The notes under the pieces: generated by a model
Databases searched by the model: none
The model's input: the letters and a program-made list of their open reading frames with translations, nothing else
What the model was told of the DNA's origin: nothing
Program-made: the position numbers and the translations under genes
Part shown: positions 22,601-33,297 of the stretch, in pieces
Layout: every line of letters starts with the position of its first letter
Numbering within the stretch: the first letter of the stretch is position 1
Assembly: GCF_024139115.2 (NCBI RefSeq)
Contig: NC_085140.1
Location: 103,924,988 to 103,988,987 of the forward strand
DNA length: 64,000 nucleotides
Source of the DNA: Armigeres subalbatus
Taxonomy: Eukaryota > Arthropoda > Insecta > Diptera > Culicidae
Direction of reading: 5' to 3'

Positions 22601-23012
22601 GGGCCCTTCTTAGCCGTGCGGTAAGACGCGCGGCTACAAAGCAAGACCATGCTGAGGGTGGTTGGGTTCGATTCCCGGAGCCGGTCTAGGCAATTTTCGG
22701 ATTGGAAATTGTCTCGACTTCCCTAGGCATAAAAGTATCATCGTGCTAGCCTCATGATATACGAATGCAAAAATGGTAACCTGGCTTAGAAACGTCGCAG
22801 TTAATAACTGTGGAAGTGCTTAATGAACACTAAGCTGCGAGGCGGCTCTGTCCCAGTGTGGGGATGTAATGCCAATAGGGCACTGCACGGAAACATCTCT
22901 TTCTCTTTCGTTCTTCATAAATTTTGACGTTTACTGGCCTTGTTGTTTTCTAATTTCTTTGCAGCGAGAAAGAGACAAAGCAGTCCGTGCAGTGCCCTAT
23001 AGGAAAGAAAGA
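22601..23012 (+). mobile_element. Feilai-type tRNA-related SINE, full length, with nested MITE
   Basis: The head has a pol III A box (TTAGCCGTGCGG) and B box (GGTTCGATTCC). The body carries CATGATATACGAATGC and GTTAATAACTGTGGAAGTGC and ends at CCCAGTGTGGGGATGTAATG. Target duplication ACATATTGTTTAAG is at 22587-22600 and 23013-23026. A 120-bp MITE lies in its tail. The head resembles a tRNA but is a SINE promoter, not a tRNA gene. Confidence 0.93.
22878..22997. mobile_element. 120-bp MITE inside the SINE tail
   Basis: Inverted ends GGGCACTGCACGGA and TCCGTGCAGTGCCC are flanked by TA at 22876-22877 and 22998-22999. The interior also has inverted CTTTCTCTTTCG / GAGAAAGAG motifs. It is younger than the SINE that contains it. 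Confidence 0.85.
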
Positions 23013-23207
23013 ACATATTGTTTAAGTAATAAAATAAAGCGATTCAAAAACGTCCTGAATTTGCGCTAAATCCTCCCCACCAGTGGCATAATTTCAAAAA
23101 AAAAGAACGCATTTTATGACACAGGAGTGAGATCAATATACCAAAAGAACGCTATTTTTATCTGTAATCGATTAACATCATCATACAATTGAGAAACAGT
23201 TTTAAAT

Positions 23208-23645
23208 GAGTTGCGTGCTCTTGCCTACGCAATGCGGTCGGGTCTGAGCTTGACGACCGACTGGCAAATAGCTTACACAGCCTCACTTGATCAGTACCGT
23301 TGCTGATGAAGAATGTGTATAGCCGCCAGACATTCTAAATACTCACGCTCCTCTAATGTGGACGTGTACAATACACATGTGGAAGTATTGGCTTGAGAAA
23401 TGGATTGCGAGTGATTTGACTATGCGTCCAATTTGGGAATCTCGAGCTCGTTCAGTAGCCGCTAGGTTGCGAAGGCCGACGGAGGTCCTTCGTAGCTTAG
23501 TTGGTTAAAGCACCAGTCTAGCGTACTGTAGGGTCATGGGTTCGAGTCCCATCGAAGGGAAAGTGGTTACCTCCAATACATTTTCCAAATCAATATCTTC
23601 CACATAACGTACATATTCACATATGAGTTTTTCATAACATTGTAA
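23208..23645 (+). mobile_element. tRNA-bearing retroposon (SINE-like) with 10-bp target duplication
   Basis: The 438-bp insert is bounded by AGTTTTAAAT at 23198-23207 and 23646-23655, and the intact copy of the host element has a single such site. The tail ends CATAACATTGTAA. A tRNA-like domain lies near the 3' end instead of at the 5' end as in ordinary SINEs. The first 270 bp include GCGGTCGGGTCTGAGCTTGACG and are otherwise unrecognised. Confidence 0.75.
23486..23560 (+). tRNA. tRNA-like cloverleaf, anticodon AGC (Ala), within a retroposon
   Basis: The seven-base acceptor stem TCCTTCG/CGAAGGG pairs with one G-U. The D arm is GCTT...AAGC, and the anticodon stem CCAGT/ACTGT has one mismatch around the loop CTAGCGT. 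The T arm ATGGG/CCCAT is perfect with loop TTCGAGT. A and B boxes are present. Because it lies inside an insert with a target duplication, it is more likely a SINE domain or tRNA pseudogene than a functional gene. Confidence 0.5.
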
Positions 23646-23687
23646 AGTTTTAAATAGTTAAAATAGTAACATTTATACAAGGTAAAA

Positions 23688-25504
23688 CGAACAGTGGGTA
23701 ATGTCTGTGACATAACCGCTAAGTGGACGTAGGACTTGACTTGACCATGCCTTTAAGATACATAATATGTCCAAATTTCTCACATCAACTATTTTGGATA
23801 AATAATCGGCGTTGCATACCATTCCTTGGCAAAATCTTCTCATCAAACCGACACAGAAATCAAATCTACCTCGAACAAGAATCATCAAAAACAATTCAGG
23901 AAGTATCTGTCCGGTCACGGAATATTAGCCTCGACAGTGGCAACCTTCCCACTGAAGGACTGCCTGAAATAAGCCACAAGTTGGCCCAGCAGGGGATGTA
24001 GCGCCTCCTAATCCGTGCGATAGCACTGAAGGAGAACATTATTTTTAACTCTTAGAGCCTTGAAAAAGGCTGTTTGCTTCGGCTAAGTGCAAAAAGTAAG
24101 AAAACGATCTTTTCAGATAACCGCGAATTTCTAGTGGTGGTATAAAAAAGACTGAATGCTGTGCGAGCGAATGCACTTTTCTTTTATACCTTATTTTGAA
24201 TCTTCTCTGCTTCCCAATTGGTGGGCCAATCAGCCAGTGTCTTGTATCCCGCTTCTTTCTCAGTAAAAGCGTCATTACCATCAACGCGTTCGAGAAGGGC
24301 TTCTTCTTTTTTACGCTTGTTGCTCGCTGCTGGCGTCTATTTCCTAACGGGACTTTTCGCTTGATACAGGCCAATAAGCCGGGCAAGCGAGCTTAGAATT
24401 GCAGTTCAGGTGGGAAGTAGGGTGTTCTTTTCTGAGACAACATTGTTAGTAGTAGATGGAAGGAAACACCCGGACATGGGATTTCGGGTGATAAGATTTA
24501 GAATTGGTAACATGGGACGATCATTCAGTCACGTTAGCTTTGCGTGCGGTCAGTATCAAACAATGTTTATCTAGATATTTCTTGATCAATGCCAAAAAAT
24601 CCAACATTTGATGAAAAATCGATTGATGTTTGAGCTGTTATCGATGTTTTTTGAAATCCAAATATCCAAATATTATGTGATAGATTTGGACATCTTATGT
24701 TTTTTTAGGCTTGGTCAAGCGAAGTCCTTCGTCCACTGAAAATCACGCATAAAATTTTATCACTAGAATATTGGATTTGGCACCCAAGTACAATTTCTAT
24801 CCCGAAGGGTATTGAAAGCTTTGATATTGATATCTATTATTGGCTCTCTGAAGAACCGTTTGTTTTTTGGACATACATGCTGCATCATGTGGCTTTTCTT
24901 CAGCCTGTCTCGGCTCATCACCGATGCCGGCCGGTCTCGGCTCGACTCTGCTGCTGCTGGTATCTGCTCAGCATTGCTGCTTTGTCGGGTCTGTTGGGTG
25001 GACTGCTGCTGTACTGGCTAGGTTTCGGCTGATGATAGTGGCTTCGATGACTTCATTCCCTGCTAAAAAGTGTGAGTGCTGTTCACTCGATGATGCGGTT
25101 GCTTCGCTTGTCCCGGTCAGAATGAAAGGAAAAAATCGCGTTGCGCTATTTTATGGCTTCTCGGCAGACCCAGCGGCTGCTCATTCGCTGGTGTCTGCAC
25201 CAATCAGAACGTGGTAATGGAATGATGCAAGAATTATGCGGTACCCATATTTATAGGTTCCCTTGATCTCAATGTTCTTCATTGAAAACAGTTTCATGCC
25301 TATTGAAACAAGTTTTTCGGGTCTTATCAAGCATGGACATGAAAGGCATACTTGAAATCTGTCGATTGAGGGCTTACCGCAGAAATTCGTCCATTGAGAC
25401 GAACGCTATTAACGTTTAAAATCTTTCAACACAGCGTAACGCGGTCGATTTGAATATTTTGGAATGACACCCGGTATAGTAAAGAGAGACGTAAGTCCTA
25501 CGTC
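23688..25504. mobile_element. 1.8 kb unclassified insertion in the GGGTATCC element
   Basis: The host element is interrupted between GGTAAAA and AAAACTGATC, so any target duplication is A-rich and ambiguous. Inverted GGACGTAGGACTT (23723) and AAGTCCTACGTC (25493) lie near the ends. No transposase was seen. Internally there are CCAATCAG boxes (24224 and 25200), TATA-like motifs (24139, 25146) and a stem-loop AGCCTTGAAAAAGGCT (24056-24071) of histone type on the minus strand. The short frames have no recognisable domain. Confidence 0.55.
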
Positions 25505-26074
25505 AAAACTGATCATGGTTTGAACTAAATTCGTACCATGGTTTGAACTTGTAAATGCAGTCATGTTCTGCTGCTGTCCGCTAGGAGCGCTGCATGCGCC
25601 TAGCTGGAGCATTTTGTTTACATTTCCAATATGAAAAAATCGCAATTTTCTTATCGATAATTTAGACGGTTTTCACACGTTTCGAGTTACTAATCTAATG
25701 CGAGAAGATGAATAGTAAAACATATTTGCTTTTCTATAGATTTCCTCAGCGTTTCATGCATGTGATTAGTATTATATTTAGGAGCTGCTGGCTGCTGCAG
25801 TAGTTCAAACCATGGTACGAATTTAGTTCAAACCATGAACAGTGTAGTTCAAACTATGGTACGAATCAAAGTTATGTAATTATTAAGTTTTTTTTTCAAT
25901 GAAACTAAGTATAAATATGTGCACCCAGAATGTTTTTAGAAAGATAATGAACTAAGCTTCCATATAAACTAGAAATCGCAGTTCTAACATGTCCTTTAAT
26001 GAAATAAATTAACTTTGTTTTGCCGGCTCATATGAAACCCGCCATTTGGTTCAAACCATGATTGGAAACCCTAC

Positions 26075-26480
26075 TTTCTCCAGCAAATCTTTTAGAACTT
26101 TCTGCAGGAATTTACTTAGGATATTCCTCAGTTTTTTCAGCAACTCTTTCAGAAATTTCTTTGGAAATTCCTCTGGAATTTTCTTCAGAATTTCCAGAAT
26201 TTCTTTAAACATTTCTGAGGAAATTCATTTAGAATGTTTTTTTGGTTAAAACAGCGGAAAATGCTTAAGAGAACTCTTTCGTTTTTTTTAGGAATTTCTT
26301 TGAGAAATAGTTTGGAAATACCATTTGGAATTTCTTGGAAAATCCCTTTAGGGAATCTTTGATTCCTTCAAACATGTTGTTGGAAATTATCAAAGGAATT
26401 TCCGATGAAAAAATTATACATTTATTTCTTTAGACTTTTATTCAGGAACTCCTCTAGAAATTCCTTCGAAAATTTTAAAT
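26075..26480. repeat. Degenerate GAATTCC-type minisatellite
   Basis: Diverged units. No gene. Confidence 0.6.
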
Positions 26481-26703
26481 AAAATTGATCAAAATTGGCG
26501 TGATACCAGATTTTTTTTCAGAATAATGTTGGCGTATATAATAAAATTTTAGTGAAAATATTCAATTTGTCGAGTTTGTTTGGTTTGTCGATAACGATCG
26601 AATATTTCGTTTAAAAGTGTTGAATAAGGTGGTAAACCGGACCCAAAAAGATTTAGCCAAATGTGAGGAAGGAAGTATCACTACTAGGGGAATTAAATAG
26701 GTT
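26481..26703. other. No recognised feature
   Basis: AT-rich interval before the next MITE. Nothing was supported. Confidence 0.3.
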
Positions 26704-27054
26704 CTTGACGTAGAATTACGTCATTCAGTAAGATAGGGGGGTCATTCCAAAGTTTCAAATTAGGGACCGTCACGAAAAGAGGTCAGGAAGTACGAGCCAA
26801 TAACTCAGCCGTTTTTCAATGGATTCCGGAGATTTTGGTATGAATCGATCAGTAAACTCTTTAAGATTCTTTACAACTATTGTAAACAACTGATTCAATG
26901 CATTTAACTATTGAAAAATTAAATTTTGCCAGCCAATGTTGAAATTGTACTTTACCAGTGATTTGCCTACATTTCGGCTATTAGCCATCCGGCATAAAAT
27001 GTTGATTATCAAATTTTGTATCAACTATCGCACTATACGTAATTCTACGTTCAA
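26704..27054. mobile_element. MITE with TTGACGTAGAATTACGTCA ends
   Basis: CTTGACGTAGAATTACGTCA at 26704 is mirrored by ACGTAATTCTACGTTCAA ending at 27054. The ends are themselves palindromic around AATT. The interior (GGGGGTCATTCCAAAG..., AGGGACCGTCACG) has no reading frame of note. About 350 bp. Confidence 0.75.
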
Positions 27055-27109
27055 TTTGCGATCGTATTTTTTAATACAACCCTCTACTTTTTTGAAAAAA
27101 AAAAATCTG

Positions 27110-28315
27110 CAGCAATTATTACAGGAGTGTCTTCCAGTATTCCTTGAGAAATCTTTTCGAAACCACTATGGAAGAAATTCTGTTTGGAGTTCCTACGAAA
27201 TTTCTTCAGAACTTCATTACGGAATTCTTTTCATTTTGTTTAGGAATTCCTTAGGACTTTCCTCCAGAAATTCAAATAAGAAATTCCATGAGGCTTTCGG
27301 ATATTACTATTTTAGTGGGAGTTACTTCAGAAACTCTTTGAGGAATCATTCGGAAATTATTTTTTCTTTCGGAAACTTTGTCTAGAGATTCTTTCAAATT
27401 TCCTCTTCCAAAAATTACTTCAGTATTTCTTATTCAATTCTTAAAGAAATTCCCGAAAATTTCTGGAATAATTCCAGGAATTTTGGAAGAAATTTCATCT
27501 GATTTTATTAGAAGAATTTCCTGGAGGAAGTTTCTAATGCCTTTCCAGAGAATTTTCCGAAGGATTCTTTGGACGAATGTGGAAGTGAATTCCGGGCGTA
27601 ATTTTCTAAATTATTCCTGGAGTAAATTCCGTGAGGAATTCCCAATTTCCGTACAAATTCCTAAATGAATTTCCAAAGAAATTTCTGCAGAAATTTCCGA
27701 AGAGTTTCTAACAAAAGAATTTTGAAGATATCCCTTAAACAATGTGTGTAGGTATTCCCGAGGAATATCCGGAGGATCTTCCATAGGTATTTCCGAAGAA
27801 ATTTTCCAAATAGGGAAACTGCTCCTTGAATTCATACCATGTACCCAAAACAATACCATTCGAAAACAAAAAATTTGTGCGCAAATTGTTTTATTTCTCA
27901 TTTTTGTTATTTCTTCAGCAGTGAGCACTACAAAACACGACACAAATTGAGCCTTGATTGCCTGTTTCGCGAATGTTATTGATATAGGAGCATGTTAATA
28001 ATAATGGAACAGATACCCGAATTTTAAAGAAATCCCAAAAAGAATTTGTAAATGGATTCCTGAGAAATTTTCGAAATTTTCTTAGATTAGCCTCTTTGAA
28101 TTTTCAAAGCAATGTCTTAGCGAATTTCCAAAGGAATTTCTGGATTCATCTCCCAAGTAAATTCCGGAATAATTCTTGAGAATGTCCGAAATGCATGCAA
28201 GAGTTCCTTTGTAAATTCGGGTAGGACTAATTCGTTCGGAAACTCTTAAGGAAATTCCTGAAATTTTGTCCTAGAATTGTGAAAAGAATTCTTGCTGGAA
28301 ATTCCGGAGGAATGA
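27110..28315. repeat. Degenerate GAATTCC-type minisatellite
   Basis: Diverged units with one unrelated AT-rich patch at about 27820-28020. Open frames of up to 149 codons are Phe/Ser/Ile-rich repeats and are not called. Confidence 0.65.
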
Positions 28316-28400
28316 ATTATTGGCAGTGGCTGATTTTCTACCCGCCGCTTCCACATCCAGGCGCTATAGTATATGCGCAGTTAACCGCCAGAAATTTGTA

Positions 28401-28561
28401 TGGCGAAAGACATCTAACGCGGGTTTTCTCAAAATAAGGAACTTTTCATGAAAAAATATTTGGTACCGGTTATGAAGGATGGTGTCCGCTACTACGCCTA
28501 CCAAATATTTTTTCGATTAAGGTGCTTAATTTTGAGAAATCGAACCTTAGATGCCTTTCGC
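28401..28561. mobile_element. Hairpin element, host of the next insertion
   Basis: GGCGAAAGACATCTAACGCG is mirrored by AGATGCCTTTCGCC. Internally, GAAAAAATATTTGGTA and TACCAAATATTTTTTC face each other over a 35-bp loop. Confidence 0.6.
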
Positions 28562-28562
28562 C

Positions 28563-28760
28563 AAAAGATATTTTAGTTACTAGATAAAGACTGTCGCTGT
28601 CGTCGCTGTCCGGAACATCTTTTGCTGGCGAGGATAGGGGAGCTAAATGTCAAAGAAGGAAAATCCATACGATTTGACAGCTTGGTACCCAACATGTTCC
28701 GGACAGCAGAACAAAGGGAACCGAAGCGACAATCTTTATCTAGTAACTAAAATATCTTTT
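28563..28760. mobile_element. MITE with AAAAGATATTTTAG ends and 8-bp duplication
   Basis: Ends AAAAGATATTTTAGTTACTA...AAAGA and the complement CTAAAATATCTTTT are flanked by CTTTCGCC at 28555-28562 and 28761-28768. The interior has GTCCGGAACATCTT facing AACATGTTCCGGAC. The 8-bp duplication suggests hAT- or P-like mobilisation. The duplication could also be read as 9 bp. Confidence 0.8.
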
Positions 28761-28769
28761 CTTTCGCCA

Positions 28770-29658
28770 TACTGATTTCAGAAAGTTAACTCCTAGTGTG
28801 CCGCTTTAAGCACGCTCAAAGCAGTTTGTGGAGGAATAAATAATTTTCAAATGGAAGCTTTTGACAAAGCATTCCAAAGAACCGTTTCAATAAATTAGAA
28901 GATTGGTTTAAAAAAAATTGATTACAGAAGCTACTGTAAACATTTTAGCCATATCCGTCAAGTCTAAGTGGATGTTAAACAAGCATGAAGTTTATATAGG
29001 AAAAATCGACTAAATATATGGGAAAAGCATACTCTAGGTGGCGCTGTAGTCATTCAATTCCGCTCATTAGTGACATTTACAATCTTTACATTATTGCAAA
29101 TAGGCTCCCGAGCACCGCGAGTGATTTTGTCAAAAAAAGGATACCTACCTAGATGAAAAAAATGAGTAGATGATTTAATAAAGCTGCCAAAGCTGCCCGT
29201 TACCTTCATGAGAGTAGTGAAAAACGAACTATTTAAAAATCGTTCTACTTGATTGAAATTTCATTATTTTCAAAACAATCCAATATGGAAATGGTGGATA
29301 ATGAGTTCACTGCCAAAATTTCAGCTCAATCGGTCATTGGGGTAAAAAGTTACAGCTTGTCAAACTTGGCCATTTTGTATGAAAATCGGCTTCCCCTGCT
29401 GTTATTCTGAACACAGGTGCGTATATACAATTTAGCGCAGATTGATTATAACCTTAGGCTTGAGGTGTTCATAGCTCCCCGGGTCCCCCTTATAGTGAAG
29501 CATGCTTTATCTTAGCACAGGTTCAGTCCTGATATTTATTCAGTTCGCATATATCTCGAAAGATAATAATGTTAGTGTTAAAACAAACCAAAATTCCTAA
29601 AATATCAAAAAAACAAAAATTCCTTCACAAAGAAACATAATGCATAGATAATTCGTAT
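28770..29658. other. Intergenic, with the probable Nse1 3' UTR at its right end
   Basis: No gene or repeat boundary seen. On the minus strand a candidate poly(A) signal AATAAAT lies at about 29535-29541, some 120 bp beyond the Nse1 stop codon. Confidence 0.4.
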
Positions 29659-30330
29659 TCATTCCAGCGATGCAGTCCAGATTTTGTTGCAGGCGGGACA
29701 TTTCTTCATCCTTACGAGGTACTTCTTCATACACGACTTGTGCAACATTTCGGGGCATTTGGCACATTTCACGCCCTGTAAAAGACAAGAATTCAAATTA
29801 TTTTCTATCCAAAATACCCAACCTTGTCACCATTACATAAAACAACACCTCCTTGCACAGCCGACACTTGCGCATCTGATCGGGAAATTTTTTCAACAAA
29901 TACCGATCAAACTCGACCATCGTGCGTGGACCGAAGCTGATTTCTTTCCCCGTCAGGGCCAGATAACCACCGGTTAGCCACTCATTGATGAGCTCCTCGG
30001 CACGACTCTTGGTCAAGGAAACCCGGCCTCCACCAGGGACGACCACTTTCGAAGTCAAATTCAAACAGTCAATTTGCCCCACGCGGTATCCCTCTCTGCA
30101 TGCCAGCTCGTGAAGGATCACACGGAAGAATTGTACCTCCGGACCGGTATAGGATGTCTGAAACCGATCCAGCGGAGTGTCGGAGAGATTCGCGAACACG
30201 TAGTAGTCCTGATGGGTGGGATCGTACTCCAGTCGGATGAGTCGTTGGTCGTAACGGTCAATTCGAGCGTTAACCTCGGTAACGATTTCATGCAACTGAT
30301 CTTCGGTCGGTGCCGGGTCATCCGGAGCAT
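29659..30330 (-). CDS. Nse1: SMC5/6 complex subunit Nse1, 3' two exons
   Basis: Nse1 is the RING-like, winged-helix subunit of the SMC5/6 genome-stability complex and partners Nse3 and Nse4. Exon 29837-30330 follows an acceptor (CCCATTACAG) and encodes the WH region through RTMVEFDRYLLKKFPDQM and the first zinc pair CRLC. The intron donor is GTAATG after TTTTAT, and the acceptor is CTTTTACAG. Exon 29659-29775 encodes the rest of a C4HC3 RING-like domain (CAKC, LHKSC, KKCPAC) and stops 19 codons past its last metal-binding residue group begins. Choosing GTAATG rather than the nearby GTTGGG keeps frame. About 206 residues are seen. The N-terminal 35-50 residues need an upstream exon (phase: one base carried over) that I could not find. 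Confidence 0.85.
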
Positions 30331-30406
30331 CTGTAATGGGCAGAATATGTAATAAATAGCAGATAAAATGATATTTTTATTCGCCAATTACCTAATACAT
30401 GTTTAA

Positions 30407-30588
30407 GGCTCCCCCAGACCTAAGCAATTTCATCGCAACGACGGCGACAACTAGTTGCCGCGATTCTATCGTTGGTTCGCTGCAGACAGTACTCTATTTA
30501 CGCTTCCATACCAACGGTGACAGAATCGCTGTCGCCAAGCGATAGAATCGCGTCGCTACTGTCGTGTCGCGTGTGTTTGGAGGAACCT
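30407..30588. mobile_element. TTAA-flanked MITE upstream of the Nse1 exons
   Basis: Left end GGCTCCCCCAGACC and right end GTTTGGAGGAACCT form imperfect inverted repeats. TTAA lies at 30403-30406 and 30589-30592. The interior has inverted GCGACAACTAG / GCGATTCTATCG motifs. It lies in the intron or 5' flank of Nse1. Confidence 0.75.
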
Positions 30589-30769
30589 TTAATCTCTTAG
30601 ACTAGGTCTTCTGTGGTTGACCACGCATTCATCTTTTTTTGATGACATATTTTTAAAATTTTATTTATGATCTAACCCAAGGTGAATACAAACAGGTGTA
30701 GCCTTGGGTGTAGCTGTAGCAGTCTGTAGCAGTATGCCAATTACATGAATCAGCCATCTTGGATTTTTA
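30589..30769. other. No recognised feature; possible Nse1 5' region
   Basis: Unclassified interval between two repeat elements. The missing first Nse1 exon could lie here or further right, but no convincing ATG-donor combination was found. Confidence 0.3.
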
Positions 30770-31422
30770 TATACGCGAGGAGAAGTGGATGAACGCTGTC
30801 ATCAGAGGAAAAGTAGAATCACTGAAATTTAACACGGCAAGGTATAGCCAATGGAATTGAAAATAATTTTAAAAATTACAAACAGAGATTTTTATGAAAA
30901 TGATTTATTAGGCAGGATTAGAAATTCAATTAAGATTAAAAGTAGTATTTACCATCTCCGGAATCAATTCAAGAAAAAACTTTATTGTCACTAACAATCA
31001 AATTAATATACACTGAGGAAAAATTCTCGCATGATTTTCATAAGATCAGCTTATGGACGAACTTTTTTTTAGCTTTTCCGGGTTTCATAAGACTCTTATG
31101 CATTGTATACGATTGCGAACAAACTTCATAAGATACCAACCAGCTTTTCATATAGCAACATTATGATTGCCATAAGAGCACTTATGAATTTAGTTGAATG
31201 AATCGAAACATAATCATAAGAGAGCGCTTATGAATTTCATTTATTATTCATTGTGAAAAAACCCTCCCGAAAAGTGTTAGTTGAAAAAAGAATATGGCTA
31301 TCTGAAACGACTTGCTCGCTGATTTACCACCGACTAATTATTATTTAGTAATAGTATAATGTTTTCATGTGTCATTCAAGTAGTGCTTTAGTATTGTCAA
31401 AAGACCAAGTGATTTTATTTTC

Positions 31423-31651
31423 GTTATTGTCTATCCGGAACAAAGTTAGAACGCTTTTTATACCGAAGTTGGATTTTTCTCCAGATACGGGCAACTTTCT
31501 CAACTTCGAAAGTAGTGCGCTGGATTCGCCTAAAGATGCGCTGAACAACGCATCAATTAGTTTGACAGAAAAAACTTCGGAAGAAATTTCGGTTCGGAAG
31601 TCCCGACTTCCGAATTCTAAGTTGGTGCTATACGCCGACAATACAAGGTAA
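31423..31651 (+). repeat. Shared block, copy 1 of 2
   Basis: TGTCTATCCGGAACAAAGTTAG through GAATTCTAAGTTGGTGCTA is repeated with high similarity at 36090-36320. It contains the palindrome GGAAGTCCCGACTTCC. The open frame of about 94 codons here is broken by small indels in the other copy, so coding status is doubtful. Confidence 0.6.
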
Positions 31652-32928
31652 GAAAATATAATACTCAAATACACTTTTACTCAAAAACACATTTATTTCA
31701 AACCAGGTGCACTCATCCTAGGGCATGCACGGATTGTTCCGGATTGATGTTGCTCGAACGCCAACATGAGAAATATACATGGTTTATAAACTTCGCTGCA
31801 GTTCGATGCCGTCGGAATGATTTTCATCACGACTCGTTAAAACTTAATGTGTTTCAAATCTACTTTTCTAGTGAAACTTTTTCAATTTTAAAAATGTGAA
31901 TTCCAGTGCATATAATAAATGTAAGAATAAAATATTTTGTGAAATAATCAATGTGCTAAAAATTGATAATGAATATTTAAGGTGATTATACAATCAAGCC
32001 ATGTGGTGAATTTTGAATTCACCACACGAGTTTCTACTTCTATTATCAAATATTCAAATTTAGCGTAATAATTGTCGTACAATGCTGAAATTAAAGTCGA
32101 TTGTTTAGCATGAGTAAGCAAACGATCTACGAATGTTTCATCCCCATGGGCGTTGTGGTTCTCTCAATTTGTGCTCTTGAAAAATCACTTTGAAAAGCAC
32201 GTGGTTTCCAAGATGGCCGATTTGTGGTTTTGTTGTATAACCACCTTAAATTAAAACATACGGAAAATTAGTGAAATTGTTAAGTGACTATTCATAACTG
32301 TGACTGAAATATTCTAGTATTTGTATTAAAACATTAAAAGAATAAATAAGATAAATGTTAATAATAAAAATCCGAAGATCAATTATGTATGTGAAAAATA
32401 TTGATAAACAACAAAAATAAATTTTTGAAATAAACTTTGGCTTCCTGTTTTTTTATGATAATTATATTATATTATATCCTCCTATTGACGAATTCGAGAG
32501 ACAAAAAGAAGAAGACATCTGATGGTGAGAAACAACAAAATCGTTCATGGCAAAGTACGGTGACGATTTTTAAATGCCTATATTAAATCAGAACAAAAGG
32601 TAATTAAAAACCAATCGATGCAATGTGCGAGAAAAATGGATAGTTTTTTTTAGGTGCATAATACGAAAAAACACATAATTTAGAATAATTGTTCTGAATG
32701 TATCATTTCATTTTTCTCGCACTTTACATTGATTAGTTTTTAATTACATTTCGTTTTGAATTTAATAGGCATTTTAAAATCGTCGCCGTCAGGGAATCAA
32801 TATTCGGGCAACGCCTAACAATATACTCTTTGTCATCAACAGAGTTTGTTACTGACAAACGCACCTAGCGACAAACCTTTATCCGAACCCGAACACAATA
32901 TGACAAGAATCATTTGCCTTGCATGCTC

Positions 32929-33297
32929 TTATATTTCCGAAAATACGATGCTAATTTTGTAATCATTGTTCGATTCTCGAATATTTCCATAAAAGCAGAA
33001 ATTATGATAGCATAAAACCGAAATTTGCTCTTGAAATAATGCAAAATAACGGGTGGAAAAGTTAGCAACAAGATTGTCTTCTTTTTTGTTGCTGACAAAA
33101 TTTTTCGGATCTTTGTCATTATTATCTCCGACAAAAACAAAGCTTTGTCGTTGGTTCGCTTTTGTCGCTTGTTTCGCACGCGCATTCCAGAAAAATTGAT
33201 TCCCTGGTCGCCGTACTTTGCCATGAACGATTTTGTTGTTTCTCACCATCAGATGTCTTCTTCTTTTCGCCTCTCGAATTTGTTCATTGAGATTCAT
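32929..33297 (-). other. Open frame in a transposon interior, unknown
   Basis: A 122-codon minus frame starts with ATG at 33297 and is Arg/Lys/Asn-rich at its start. Its first part (about 33040-33210) is repeated at 44456-44620, and its N-terminal codons lie in an inverted repeat. It is probably part of a mobile element and has no recognisable domain. Confidence 0.3.

Larger units (their letters stand above)
22427..26071. mobile_element. Second copy of the GGGTATCC element, interrupted by nested insertions
   Basis: The left end GGGTATCCAATCATGGTTTG at 22427 and right end AACCATGATTGGAAACCC at 26071 are flanked by TA. The element sequence matches 16008-16952 in four blocks: 22427-22600, 23013-23207, 23646-23687 and 25505-26071. 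The gaps are a Feilai SINE, a tRNA-bearing insert and a 1.8 kb insert. Each gap can be subtracted by alignment with the intact copy. Confidence 0.9.

Noticed and set aside
22601..22690. tRNA gene
   Set aside because: The A and B boxes are present, but the sequence continues into a SINE body, has a target duplication and does not fold into a full cloverleaf.
24045..24386. Histone-like or other protein encoded in the 1.8 kb insert
   Set aside because: The basic composition is suggestive, but no histone fold sequence could be matched; only a stem-loop-like motif remains, reported separately.
29798..29836. Frameshift in Nse1 after the CRLC residues
   Set aside because: Reading to GTTGGG forces a stop after splicing, but using the GTAATG donor after TTTTAT joins the RING region in frame, so no frameshift is needed.
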